From: CAZSNH01 sp052388455
Lineage (GTDB): Bacteria > Pseudomonadota > Alphaproteobacteria > Rhizobiales > Hyphomicrobiaceae
Direction of reading: 5' to 3'
NCBI GenBank assembly: GCA_052388455.1
Contig: JBQTIA010000076.1
Span: 1-57,012 of the forward strand
Length of the DNA stretch: 57,012 bases
The first letter of the stretch is position 1; each line of letters opens with the position of its first letter. Shown here piece by piece: positions 49,323 through 57,012 of the stretch. The notes under the pieces were generated by a model, which had not been told where the DNA came from, did not search any database, and saw nothing but the letters and a program-made list of their open reading frames with translations. Position numbers and translations under genes: made by a program.

Positions 49323-50462
49323 TTAGGCCGGCGTACCGGTGAGGCTGGGGTGAACGATCTTGCCGTCCTTGGCGACGAGCGTGCCTTTGACGATGTCATC
49401 GTCCCAGCCGATCTTCAGCGACTTTTCTTTTTTGTCGATCAGCGTTTCGATGAAAGCGAGCAGGTTCTTGGCATAGAGGCTCGAGGCATTGACCGGGAGA
49501 GCCGCGGCGAGATTGACCGCACCAACGATCTTCACACCGTTGACCTCGACCGTGCGGCCGGGCTCCGTCGCCTCGGTATTGCCGCCCCGCTCGGCCGCCA
49601 GATCGACGATGATAGAGCCGGGCTTCATGCTCTCGATCATGGCGCGGGTGATGAGCTTCGGCGCGGGGCGGCCCGGGATGAGCGCCGTGGTAACGACGAT
49701 GTCCTGATTCTTGATGTGAGTGGCGACCAGCTCGGCCTGCTTGGCCTGATACTCGGCCGACATGGGCTTGGCGTAGCCGGCGGACGTCTGGGCCTGCTTG
49801 AATTCCTCATCCTCGACGGCGATGAACTTGGCGCCGAGCGACTGCACCTGCTCCTTGGTGGCGGGCCTGACGTCGGTCGCCGACACGATGGCGCCCATCC
49901 GCCGGGCCGTGGCGATGGCCTGCAGGCCGGCGACGCCGACGCCCATGATGAACACCTTGGCAGCCGGCACTGTACCGGCGGCGGTCATCATCATGGGAAG
50001 CGCTTGCCCGAAGGTCGCCGCACCGTCGATCACCGCCTTGTAACCGGCGAGGTTTGCCTGGCTCGAGAGCACGTCCATCGACTGCGCGCGCGTGATTCGC
50101 GGCATGAATTCCATCGAGAACAGCGAGGCGCCGGAGGCCGCCGCCGTGTCGAGTCCGGGCCGGTCAGAAAAAGGATCGATCATCGCCACGGCCAGGGCGC
50201 CGGGCTTCAACGCCTTCAGCTCCTCGACCACGGGGCGGCGCACCTTCAAGAGAATGTCGGCGCCCGCCAGGGTTTGCACGGCATCCGCCGCAATCTCGGC
50301 CCCGGCGGCTTTCAGCATATCATCGGTGAAGCGCGAGCGCGCCCCGGCGCCCGACTGCACGCGGACCACCGCGCCCATCTGGACCAGCTTTTTGACGGTC
50401 TCCGGAGAAACGGCGGCCCGAGGCTCGTCCGCGCCCTCGGCCGTCACTGCGATGGTGATCAT
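49323..50462 (-). CDS. pntAA: NAD(P) transhydrogenase subunit alpha part 1
   Basis: The 379-aa cytosolic domain I binds NAD(H): IMGVGVAGLQAIATARRMGA is the Rossmann dinucleotide loop, with earlier RAAVSPETVKKL and later TALIPGRPAPKLIT, the mobile-loop region. The ATG at 50462 (MITIAVTAEG) fits the family; a GTG at 50480 is also open. Third-last gene of a four-gene operon: subunit IV of aa3 oxidase, pntAA, pntAB, pntB. Confidence 0.96.
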   Translation of the reverse strand: MITIAVTAEGADEPRAAVSPETVKKLVQMGAVVRVQSGAGARSRFTDDMLKAAGAEIAADAVQTLAGADILLKVRRPVVEELKALKPGALAVAMIDPFSDRPGLDTAAASGASLFSMEFMPRITRAQSMDVLSSQANLAGYKAVIDGAATFGQALPMMMTAAGTVPAAKVFIMGVGVAGLQAIATARRMGAIVSATDVRPATKEQVQSLGAKFIAVEDEEFKQAQTSAGYAKPMSAEYQAKQAELVATHIKNQDIVVTTALIPGRPAPKLITRAMIESMKPGSIIVDLAAERGGNTEATEPGRTVEVNGVKIVGAVNLAAALPVNASSLYAKNLLAFIETLIDKKEKSLKIGWDDDIVKGTLVAKDGKIVHPSLTGTPA

Positions 50463-50561
50463 CGGGGCTACCAGGTTCACGGGCCAAAACGCGCCGCCGG
50501 CCGATCAGGGCGGCAGGACGCCGGCCCTCACAACCCGCAAGGTGCGATCGACCGAAGAAAC

Positions 50562-50705
50562 TCAGACGAGGAAGTACTTCATGCCGGCGAGCAGCAGCAC
50601 CAGAAAGACGATCAGGGCGATCGACAGGCGGACAAAGCTGCCATAGGTGCTCAGGTGCTGGGGATAATCCATGTTGTGATTGCCGCCCGACGTGTCGATT
50701 CCCAT
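50562..50705 (-). CDS. aa3-type cytochrome c oxidase subunit IV
   Basis: The 47-aa protein starts MGIDTSGGNHNMDYPQH, continues LSTYGSFVRLS and then one hydrophobic helix ending GMKYFLV. This matches the small bacterial aa3 oxidase subunit IV, a single-helix accessory protein of the Paracoccus-type oxidase. It sits 100 bp upstream of pntAA on the same strand, a linkage frequent in Hyphomicrobiales. Conserved DYPQH motif and length support it despite the small size. Confidence 0.85.
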   Translation of the reverse strand: MGIDTSGGNHNMDYPQHLSTYGSFVRLSIALIVFLVLLLAGMKYFLV

Positions 50706-50942
50706 GCTAAGCCCCTGTCAGATGTGCTTTAGACGTCCGCGTTTGGTAGCCGATGGCTTCCGCGCGTTCAAGTGCGGATGGCGCCGCAGGGCCCCGGACT
50801 TTGGTGGGGTCGACCCGCCACTCCGGATGCCGCTGCCCGGCCGCGAACGGCGGGCCTCAATGATGGCTCATTGGGGTGGCAGAGGCGCCGTCAGCGGCTA
50901 TTGTTCGCCAAACCTGAAATGCCAAGCGGAGCTGTCGTCATC

Positions 50943-51857
50943 ATGCACCCGAGCAGGGCCGCCACATACGTTTGCCGCTGGCTGCTGGCGACCGCACTCG
51001 GCACCGGCGCGTGGGGCCTTGCCGCCACACCGGCCGCCGCGCTGGAGGAGCAGCCGGGTGATGCCGCGGCGCTCAAGGACTGTGAAAAGCGCCTCTGCAC
51101 CCTCATCCTGACCAAAGACGCCAAGGGCGACGACCTCAAGTGCGCGCTGGCCAAGAGCTGGCCGAAAACGACCCTGAAGGGCGGCGAGAGCAAGCTCGTG
51201 AAATGGGGCTTCGGAGATGCCCGCTGCGAGGTCGACCTGGACGTGGCCCGCACGATGCTTCACGCCGCCCTGACCGAGCCGAGCTACGCCCTCGAAATTC
51301 CCGAGCAGAAGGTGCGATGTGAAGTCGAGAGCGACGGCGAAGTCAAAAAAGTCCGCGTGGCGCTCGCCCCCCGCATCGAATTCAAGGATGGCAAGGCGCA
51401 CAAGGTCTGGGTCAATCTCAAGGACGTCAGCGGACCCTCGTCGATCAAGGCGACCGTATGGGCGGCCGCCAACCTGGAGGACAGCCTCGGCGTTTTTCAC
51501 AAGAGCATGATCAAATCGATCAATAAGTTCATGTTCAAACAGTGCGCCGAGCGGCATGGCCCCGCCGCCACCGCTGGAGTGGACGGAGACAGCGTGAAGG
51601 TCGCCAAGAGCGCCGAGGAAGGAGCCACCGCCAAGCCCACGAACGATCAATCGGCGAAGCAGTCCGCAAAGCCCGCGGCTGCATCGCCGGCGACGGGTCC
51701 GGCAACGGCGGCAAAGCCTGCCACACCGGCTGAACTACAGCCTCAGAAGACCGCGACGCCGGCTGTGCCGGCCGCTGCACCGGCGGCGGCACAGAAGCCT
51801 GCCATCACCCTCAAATTCCGCAACACTGCCCCGTGGACAATCCAGGCCGGCGAGTAG
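50943..51857 (+). CDS. Exported protein of unknown function, paralog 1
   Basis: The 304-aa protein has a signal peptide (CRWLLATALGTGAWGLAATPAAA, cleavage about 36). The mature domain has paired cysteines (CEKRLCTLIL, LKCALAKSW, ARCEVDL, VRCEVESD) and the segment KVRVALAPRIEFKDGKAHKVW; the tail is Ala/Pro-rich low complexity (about 220-290). The following gene shares the central segment (VxCxI...APRVVFKGDKA) and is a diverged tandem paralog. Not recognised as a named family. Placed upstream of a DUF411 gene. Confidence 0.78.
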   Translation: MHPSRAATYVCRWLLATALGTGAWGLAATPAAALEEQPGDAAALKDCEKRLCTLILTKDAKGDDLKCALAKSWPKTTLKGGESKLVKWGFGDARCEVDLDVARTMLHAALTEPSYALEIPEQKVRCEVESDGEVKKVRVALAPRIEFKDGKAHKVWVNLKDVSGPSSIKATVWAAANLEDSLGVFHKSMIKSINKFMFKQCAERHGPAATAGVDGDSVKVAKSAEEGATAKPTNDQSAKQSAKPAAASPATGPATAAKPATPAELQPQKTATPAVPAAAPAAAQKPAITLKFRNTAPWTIQAGE

Positions 51858-51871
51858 GGTGCGAGGCCGCC

Positions 51872-52465
51872 ATGCGCCAAAGGTCTGCCACGTCATCGGT
51901 TCGCCTCGCGACAGCCCTGCTGCTCGTCTCGGCGGTAAGCGCGGCCGCACCTTTCCATCAGGCAGCGGCCGGCGCGCCCGAACCCAAGGCCCTCTCGGAG
52001 GATTGTTTCGCCGAGCTTGAAACCGGGTCCGGCCCGGAGATCGCCTGCGCCTTTCCTCTGCGCCTCGACGACCGCGAGCGGGCCGACCTGAAGCGCGTGA
52101 CCCGCGAGTACGTGCACGACATCACCTGCCGGATGACCGTCCGTATCGCGCGAGCCAAGGTGGATGAAGCGATCCGCGCCAGCGACCTCGTATTCCAATC
52201 CCCCGAGCAGCCGGTGACCTGCACCATCACGACGCCCAAGAGCGCCTTCGACGTGACGGCGACATTCGCGCCGCGCGTGGTCTTCAAGGGTGACAAGGCC
52301 GTGGAGGCGACGCCGGGCCTTGGCAACGTCAAGGGCGTGACCCGCGTGCTCTCGTGGCCGGTGATGCTGTACGTCAACCGAGGGCCGGGTATGCGGTCGG
52401 GGATGCTGCAGATCGTCAATGCCTATCGGGACCATGCCCGCAGGAAGACCTCGGCCTCCCGCTGA
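51872..52465 (+). CDS. Exported protein of unknown function, paralog 2
   Basis: The 197-aa protein has a signal peptide (VRLATALLLVSAVSAAAPFHQAAAG) and a domain with CFAELETGSGPEIACAFPL, DITCRMTVRI, VTCTITTP and FAPRVVFKGDKAVEATPG, which parallels paralog 1 without its Pro/Ala tail. Four cysteines suggest disulfides. It starts 14 nt after paralog 1 and is followed after 73 nt by the DUF411 gene on the same strand, so the three are probably co-transcribed. Function unknown. Confidence 0.78.
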   Translation: MRQRSATSSVRLATALLLVSAVSAAAPFHQAAAGAPEPKALSEDCFAELETGSGPEIACAFPLRLDDRERADLKRVTREYVHDITCRMTVRIARAKVDEAIRASDLVFQSPEQPVTCTITTPKSAFDVTATFAPRVVFKGDKAVEATPGLGNVKGVTRVLSWPVMLYVNRGPGMRSGMLQIVNAYRDHARRKTSASR

Positions 52466-52538
52466 GCCGAGCCACGATCCGACCGAGACGTTCGGCCGTA
52501 GTCCGAGACACCAACACAGTCCTGAACGAGGAACCCGC

Positions 52539-52976
52539 ATGCGCAGTCTGATCCTGGCTCTCATCATGGCGATCGGCGCAACGGGCGCCCAGGCACAGGA
52601 GAAAAATCAGGTTTTCAAAAGCGAGAGTTGCCAGTGCTGCAACAAATGGATCAAGCACATGTCGGATGCCGGCATTGCGCTCGATGCCAAGGATATTCCC
52701 AATAGCGAACGCACGCGGATGCGGGTTCATTTCGGAATCAGATCGGAATGGGCCGCCTGCCATACGGCGATCATCGGCGGCTATCTGATCGAGGGACACG
52801 TGCCGGCCGAGGATGTGAAGCGACTTCTCGAGGAAAAGCCCGACGCGATGGGCCTCACCGTTCCCGGGATGCCGAAAGGTTCGCCCGGCATGGAGCAGGA
52901 GGATGGGTCCAAAGAGCCTTACGACGTCCTGCTGATGAAAAAGGACGGCACGACGGAAGTTTTCGCCAAGCATTGA
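52539..52976 (+). CDS. DUF411 metal-binding protein (intact copy)
   Basis: The 145-aa protein has a signal peptide (RSLILALIMAIGATGAQA), then the DUF411 domain: SESCQCCNKWIKHMSDAG with the paired metal-binding cysteines, CHTAIIGGYLIEGHVPAEDVK and LTVPGMPKGSPGMEQ. DUF411 proteins are periplasmic, often in copper-resistance loci, and are predicted to bind copper or other soft metals. GAGG lies about 7 nt before the ATG. This is the complete version of the truncated copy at 35260-35634. Confidence 0.9.
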   Translation: MRSLILALIMAIGATGAQAQEKNQVFKSESCQCCNKWIKHMSDAGIALDAKDIPNSERTRMRVHFGIRSEWAACHTAIIGGYLIEGHVPAEDVKRLLEEKPDAMGLTVPGMPKGSPGMEQEDGSKEPYDVLLMKKDGTTEVFAKH

Positions 52977-52999
52977 TCGGCAAGGCCGTAGAAACTCAC

Positions 53000-53103
53000 G
53001 GGGTCAGACCCGTCCTGTCGGAGACACATAACGGAAACGTGTCGAAGACACGCCACCGAAAAGTGTCGGAGACACGCCAACATGGCGAAACGGGCCTGAC
53101 CCC
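53000..53103. repeat. Small repeat element: 24-nt-period direct repeats inside a 13-bp inverted repeat
   Basis: GGGGTCAGACCCG (53000-53012) and CGGGCCTGACCCC (53091-53103) form a near-perfect inverted pair. Between them TGTCGGAGACAC occurs at 53016, 53040 (as TGTCGAAGACAC) and 53064, each 24 nt apart and each nearly palindromic. It resembles REP-like or miniature mobile elements mobilised by Y1-type transposases. Confidence 0.65.
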
Positions 53104-53160
53104 TCTCAGCGCACGCGTGGTCGAACCCTCAGAGTCCGACCCCAGGCACGCCTAAAAGCG

Positions 53161-53739
53161 TCAATTGACGACGGGTGATACCATGACCGTCGCCGCTGCG
53201 GCCGCGACGACGAACGGTTGCGGACCGAGCGCGCGCTCGATCCGAACCGGGGCCGGCGGTGGCGCAACACGCGTCACGGTTTCGAGCTGCGGCGCGATCT
53301 CGAGGGGATTCGTGACCTTGCGCGAGCGACCGTCGAAGGTCGCCCCGTGCTCGATCGTCAGATATTCGCTGTGAATGTCGCCCTCGACCTCGGCGGAGGC
53401 ATGCAGCACGACCTTGCTGCCGTGGATGGCGCCGCTGACGCGGCCATGAACGTTCACCGTGTCGGCGGCGATGGCGCCCTGGATCAGCGCCTGCTGTCCG
53501 ACTTCGAGCGACTTCGAATGCAGGTCGGCCTGGATGGTGCCGTTGATCCGCAGCGAGCCTTTGCAGCGGATCGTGATCGTCTGTCCCTCGATCGTCAGAT
53601 CATTGCCGATAACGCTTTCCGAAGCAGGCTCCGGGCTGGGCACGGAAGCCAGTTGGGATGCGGCCGGCCGATCGTTGCGGCGCGGCTGCAGGTTCGGAGC
53701 ATCGGTGGGAGTGGGATCGACTTTGCGGCTGAACACCAT
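53161..53739 (-). CDS. Bactofilin-family cytoskeletal protein
   Basis: The 192-aa protein has a disordered N-terminus (Pro/Arg-rich, about 1-40), a bactofilin beta-helix core with repeating hydrophobic units (SVIGNDLTIEGQTITIRCKG, LRINGTIQADLHS, LEVGQQALIQGAIAADTV, VHGRVSGAIHGSK, VEGDIHSEYLTIEHGA), and an Ala/Val-rich C-terminal tail. Bactofilins polymerise without nucleotide and organise cell-wall enzymes, stalks or poles. ATG 53739 has AGGAG about 7 nt upstream. Confidence 0.92.
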   Translation of the reverse strand: MVFSRKVDPTPTDAPNLQPRRNDRPAASQLASVPSPEPASESVIGNDLTIEGQTITIRCKGSLRINGTIQADLHSKSLEVGQQALIQGAIAADTVNVHGRVSGAIHGSKVVLHASAEVEGDIHSEYLTIEHGATFDGRSRKVTNPLEIAPQLETVTRVAPPPAPVRIERALGPQPFVVAAAAATVMVSPVVN

Positions 53740-53996
53740 ACACGTCTCCTCTTCGCTGGCAGTGATCCGCAGCGAAGAGACACGGCACGGCGTGGTGAAA
53801 TTATGTCTCAGTCGGCGAAAAATTTTCGCCCGGAGCAGGAATAATCCGTGGCGTCGAATTGTGCTCGCCAGCAGCACAGTCGAGCGAGAGCGGAGCAGCC
53901 GCGCGCCAAGATGGCTGTTCCGACGGGAACTGTCGGGCCGCGATAAAACGGATACACGCCGTTACGTGCGAAACAGGATTAATTGGAGATCTACGT

Positions 53997-54515
53997 ATGA
54001 CGGAACGCGCGCAATCGGCAAAAAATACCCTTTATGCAGGGCTCTTCTTCGGCCTGGTCATGGGGCTGTGGATGGCGATGACCAACGGCTGGCTGCCTCC
54101 CAAATCGATGGGAGAGTTCGTGGCTGTCGCCGTCACCATCGCGGTCGCCGGCAGCCTCTTCGGCCTGCTGATCGGATTGTTCATGGCATCGCCGCTCATT
54201 CCCTCCGTCGAGGATATGGATTTGCAGCCGGGCGAGACGCTGCAGCACGCGGGCCTCGCCAATCACTTCCTAAATCTGGAAGGCCGCGGCGGGCGACTCG
54301 CGCTGACCAACTCACACATCATCTTCCAGCCGCACATCGCCAACCTGCAACGCAGCGGGCTGCGCATTGCCCGCTCCGACATCGCCTCGGTGGCCCCGGT
54401 CAAAACCTTGGGAGTCGTGCCGAACGGCCTCGCCGTCACGTTGAAGTCGGGCAAAACGGAGACCTTCGTGGTCAACGGCCGCGCGGCATGGCTCGCCAAA
54501 CTCGCGGCAAACTGA
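53997..54515 (+). CDS. Two-helix membrane protein with C-terminal GRAM domain
   Basis: The 172-aa protein has two hydrophobic helices (about 13-30 and 40-62) and a cytosolic GRAM-type PH domain (about 78-170: GETLQHAGLANHFL, GRLALTNSHIIFQPH, VAPVKTLGVVPNGLAVTLKSGKTETFVV). GRAM domains bind phospholipid or protein partners. GGAG is about 8 nt before the ATG at 53997. The gene is divergent from the bactofilin gene (257 bp between starts). Function unknown. Confidence 0.82.
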   Translation: MTERAQSAKNTLYAGLFFGLVMGLWMAMTNGWLPPKSMGEFVAVAVTIAVAGSLFGLLIGLFMASPLIPSVEDMDLQPGETLQHAGLANHFLNLEGRGGRLALTNSHIIFQPHIANLQRSGLRIARSDIASVAPVKTLGVVPNGLAVTLKSGKTETFVVNGRAAWLAKLAAN

Positions 54516-54568
54516 CAGTTGAACGAACGGCAGAGCGAAGCGTGCTTCGGTTTGGTTCTCTCCGACGT

Positions 54569-55585
54569 TCAGTGCGCACGGTCGACACAGAAGGCGATGA
54601 CGTCGAGCATCGCCGACTTCTCGCGGCTGTCGCGGAAGATGGCCAGCGCGTCGTGGGCGATGCGGCCATAGGTGCGGGCCCGCTCGAAGGTATCTTCCAG
54701 CGCCTTGTGCTTCTTCATCAGCGCGATCGCATTTTCGAGATCGCCATCGCGCACCTCGCCCTCGCTGATCGTGCGGCGCCAGAACGTCCGTTCGTCCTCG
54801 CCGCCGCGCCGGAAAGAGAGAATCAGCGGCAGCGTGATCTTGCCCTCGCGGAAATCGTCGCCGACCGACTTTCCGAGCCGCGCGCTCTCGCCCGAATAGT
54901 CCAGGGCATCGTCGATGAGCTGGAAGGCGAGCCCGAGATTCTTGCCGTACGATCTGAGTGCCGCCAGCTCTTCCGCCGGGCGACCGGCGAGCGCCGCACC
55001 GGCCTCGGCGGCCGAGGAGAAGAGCGCCGCCGTCTTGGCATTGATGATGGCCAGGTATTCGTCCTCGGTGGTGGCCGTGTTCTTGGCGGCTGCGAGCTGC
55101 ATCACCTCGCCTTCCGAGAGGGTGGCGGCGGCGCTGGATACGATCTTGAGCACCGGCATCACGCCGACCTCGACCAGCATGCAGAACGTCTGGGCGAGCA
55201 GGAAATCACCGACCAGCACGCTGGCCTGGTTGCCCCATATCAGCCTTGCTGCGAGCTTGCCGCGCCTCAGCCGGCTGTCGTCCACCACGTCGTCGTGCAG
55301 CAGCGTGGCGGTGTGCAGGAACTCGATGGCCGCGGCTGTCTTGATGTGCCCCGAGCCTGTGTAGCCGGCGAGCTTGGCCGAGGCGAGTGCCACCATCGGG
55401 CGCAACCGCTTGCCGCCGGAATCGATCAGATGGTGGGCCAGCTCGGGAATCATCTCGACGTCGGAAATCGCCTTGTCGAGAATGATGCGGTTGATAGCCT
55501 CCATGTCCTCTTTGACAAGGGCGAGCAACGGCTTCAGGCTCTCCGCGGGATCGCGCTTCTCGTCGAACGGGACAACAACTCCCAC
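54569..55585 (-). CDS. Polyprenyl diphosphate synthase (ubiquinone side chain)
   Basis: The 338-aa trans-prenyltransferase has the first aspartate-rich motif LLHDDVVDDSRLRRG, the second motif QLIDDALDY, GKRLRPMVALASAKL and KTAALFSSAAEAGA. It extends an allylic primer with IPP to make the long polyprenyl chain for ubiquinone (ortholog of IspB/octaprenyl or decaprenyl synthase; length not predictable here). GTG 55585 is chosen because AGAGGGG lies 9 nt upstream, and the product then starts VGVVVPFDEKRD as in relatives. Confidence 0.93.
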   Translation of the reverse strand: MGVVVPFDEKRDPAESLKPLLALVKEDMEAINRIILDKAISDVEMIPELAHHLIDSGGKRLRPMVALASAKLAGYTGSGHIKTAAAIEFLHTATLLHDDVVDDSRLRRGKLAARLIWGNQASVLVGDFLLAQTFCMLVEVGVMPVLKIVSSAAATLSEGEVMQLAAAKNTATTEDEYLAIINAKTAALFSSAAEAGAALAGRPAEELAALRSYGKNLGLAFQLIDDALDYSGESARLGKSVGDDFREGKITLPLILSFRRGGEDERTFWRRTISEGEVRDGDLENAIALMKKHKALEDTFERARTYGRIAHDALAIFRDSREKSAMLDVIAFCVDRAH

Positions 55586-55703
55586 GGCCGGCAACCCCTC
55601 TCGCAGCTCACGTCTGGACGGTGATATAGCCTGACCCCGGGCCTTTCCCAAGGCACTTTGCCGCACGAGCCGAGCGGACTGAACGACTAGGAAATTTCGA
55701 GCG

Positions 55704-55925
55704 ATGCGCGCGCTGGTGATGACTGAGGACGTGGTGCTCGTCAGCCTCGTCGAAAGTCTGCTAAGGGAGGCGGGCATCGACGTGCATGTCTTCGACACTC
55801 ATGCGAGCGCTCTGCACGGCGCGGTGGGCCGTGCGCCGCAACGCGTGATGGTGCCGGACGACCAGTGGCCGCGCGCACAGCGGCTGCTCGTCGATGCCGA
55901 GCTGGCCGCCTGGCTCGTCGATTGA
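55704..55925 (+). CDS. DUF2007 domain protein
   Basis: The 73-aa protein fits DUF2007: VLVSLVESLLREAGIDVHVFD, GRAPQRVMVPDDQWPRAQRLL with the conserved V-x-V-P-D segment. Small cytosolic alpha/beta proteins of this family bind PII in some cyanobacteria and are of unknown role here. It is divergent from the polyprenyl synthase gene and 52 nt upstream of the methyltransferase gene, on the same strand. Confidence 0.85.
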   Translation: MRALVMTEDVVLVSLVESLLREAGIDVHVFDTHASALHGAVGRAPQRVMVPDDQWPRAQRLLVDAELAAWLVD

Positions 55926-55977
55926 GGGCTCGCAGAACAACGGCTCGTAGACAGAGGGCCGGGAGAACGAGGGGACG

Positions 55978-56772
55978 ATGCAAGACATGACTGCCAATCC
56001 GGAATTGACCGACGACGCCTTCCTCGGCGGCGCGCTGAAACTGCTGCAGCCGAGGAGCGGCTACAGGGCCGGCGTTGACGCCGTGCTGCTGGCCGCGGCG
56101 GTGCCGGCACTCGACGGCAGCCACGAGCGGCTGCTGGATGCAGGCGGAGGCGTCGGCACGGTCGGCTTGAGTGTCGTCCGGCGGTGCTCTGGAGCGACGG
56201 CGGTGCTGCTGGAGCGGGCGCCGCGGCTGGTGGAACTGGCGCGAGAGAACGTCGAGCGCAACGGGCTCGGCGGCCGGGTGCAGGTGTTCAGCGGCGATCT
56301 GACCGCGTCCTGGTCGGAGATGGCGGGCGAAGGACTGGCGCCGGAGAGCTTCGATCACGTCTGCGCCAATCCCCCCTTCAACGTCGACGGGCATGGCACG
56401 CCCTCGCCCGATCCTTGGAAATCGGTGGCGCATTCGATGCCGCAGGGCGACCTCGACCTGTGGGGCCGGCTGATGGCGCGCATGGCGGTACCGGGCGGTA
56501 CGGCAACCATGATCCACAAGGCGGAGGCGCTGGCCAACGTCATCGGTGCGCTGGCCGGGCGTTTCGGAGGCTTGCGCATCCTGCCGATCTATCCACGCGC
56601 CGGGCAGCCGGCCAACCGCGTGATCGTACAGGGGACCAAGGGCAGCCGCGCGCCGCTCGTGATCCTGCCGGGCTTCATCCTGCACGGCGAGGGCAATGCA
56701 TTCACACCGGCCGCCGACGCCATACTTAGAGACGGTGCGGCGCTGGAGCTGGAGCTGGACAAAGCCGCATAA
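55978..56772 (+). CDS. TrmN6-like tRNA1(Val) adenine-37 N6-methyltransferase
   Basis: The 264-aa protein has the class I SAM-binding motif LLDAGGGVGTVGLS and the catalytic N6-adenine motif NPPF (CANPPFNVDGHG) of the TrmN6/YfiC group, with SHSMPQGDLDLWGRLMARM before the cap. It methylates an adenine N6, by homology A37 of tRNA1(Val). ATG 55978 has GAGG 5 nt before it; an ATG at 55987 is an alternative. Often linked with the polyprenyl synthase and DUF2007 genes in Hyphomicrobiales (from memory). Confidence 0.88.
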   Translation: MQDMTANPELTDDAFLGGALKLLQPRSGYRAGVDAVLLAAAVPALDGSHERLLDAGGGVGTVGLSVVRRCSGATAVLLERAPRLVELARENVERNGLGGRVQVFSGDLTASWSEMAGEGLAPESFDHVCANPPFNVDGHGTPSPDPWKSVAHSMPQGDLDLWGRLMARMAVPGGTATMIHKAEALANVIGALAGRFGGLRILPIYPRAGQPANRVIVQGTKGSRAPLVILPGFILHGEGNAFTPAADAILRDGAALELELDKAA

Positions 56773-57012
56773 ATCTGCGGCGACCCTCCGAAGCAAGTGG
56801 GCTCGGCCCTCTTGCGACGAGCCACGATCGACCTAACTCGTAACCCGACGCCGGCGGTCACACGCCGCCCGACCGTCGCTCGTAACGACTTAACCCGAAT
56901 TATGCACCAGAACCCGGTCGCGACGGAGGTGAATTTGACGGTACGCCAGAAGAAGCGCGCAGTTCGATGCCGTCGCATCGGACAAGCGTTTCGACGCCGC
57001 GTGGCGTCAAAT
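56773..57012. other. Window-end stretch without a supported gene
   Basis: 240 bp after the TrmN6-like gene. A GTG at 56931 opens a basic frame to the window end (NLTVRQKKRAVRCRR), with a GGAG too close to act as its ribosome binding site; it could be the beginning of a gene that continues outside. No repeat or RNA was recognised. Confidence 0.35.

Noticed and set aside
53013..53090. The 24-nt-period repeats as a CRISPR array
   Set aside because: Only three 12-nt near-palindromic units, the spacers are not unique (parts repeat), and no cas gene is nearby.

Overview
The window is GC-rich DNA that reads as an alphaproteobacterial chromosome, most probably Hyphomicrobiales (Rhizobiales). The evidence is gene order and architecture: trxA-addA-addB-murU-like-tsaE/kinase fusion-divL, the HPr-EIIA-hprK-chvG-chvI block, an aa3-type oxidase subunit IV gene beside pntAA-pntAB-pntB, and a DivL with tyrosine in place of the phospho-accepting histidine. 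A GTP-type PEP carboxykinase and an orthodox kinase/NarL regulator pair beside a DUF2380-like secreted protein fit a methylotroph such as a Hyphomicrobium relative, but that is inference.

1-14107 (minus strand): a group II intron with its reverse transcriptase follows the intrinsic terminator of trxA. Upstream of trxA lie addA and addB (double-strand-break repair), a MurU-like nucleotidyltransferase, a TsaE/aminosugar-kinase fusion (tRNA t6A and cell-wall recycling) and divL (cell-cycle control through CckA/CtrA). 14526-20049: a surface-glycan or lipid modification cluster holding a GT-C transferase, a small EamA/SMR-like flippase, a methyltransferase, a PIG-L deacetylase, a GNAT protein and a GT2 transferase. 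20072-23272: ahcY, an AT-rich spacer and a TadG-like VWA protein. 23340-27432: HPr, EIIA, HprK, ChvG and ChvI, then divergent hugZ-like and GTP-PEPCK genes.

30532-35062: small hypothetical and pentapeptide-repeat genes, a Crp/Fnr regulator with a large palindrome upstream, a ThiF/MoeB-like protein, an MFS exporter and a Cys-rich ORF that has lost its start. At about 35265-35290 this ORF abuts a DUF411 gene that is also 5'-truncated, which looks like a recombination junction. From there to 37742 runs a set of small envelope proteins: a 38-aa membrane protein, DM13, a membrane protein, a Cys-rich secreted protein and two tandem secreted peptides sharing an FPYKxAPYA motif. This set is the best candidate for an undescribed metal- or redox-related system. 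Around 37753-39399 and 46742-47393 are toxin-antitoxin and DUF6197 genes, three of which carry single-base disruptions.

39766-57012: the DUF2380-like protein with its two-component pair, an HCF101-like Mrp fusion, an orphan TRAP small permease, glyQ, a toxin/HigA-like pair, the transhydrogenase operon, two tandem secreted paralogs followed by an intact DUF411 protein, a repeat element built on a 24-nt period, a bactofilin, a GRAM-domain membrane protein, a polyprenyl diphosphate synthase, a DUF2007 protein and a TrmN6-like methyltransferase. No rRNA, tRNA or CRISPR array was recognised.
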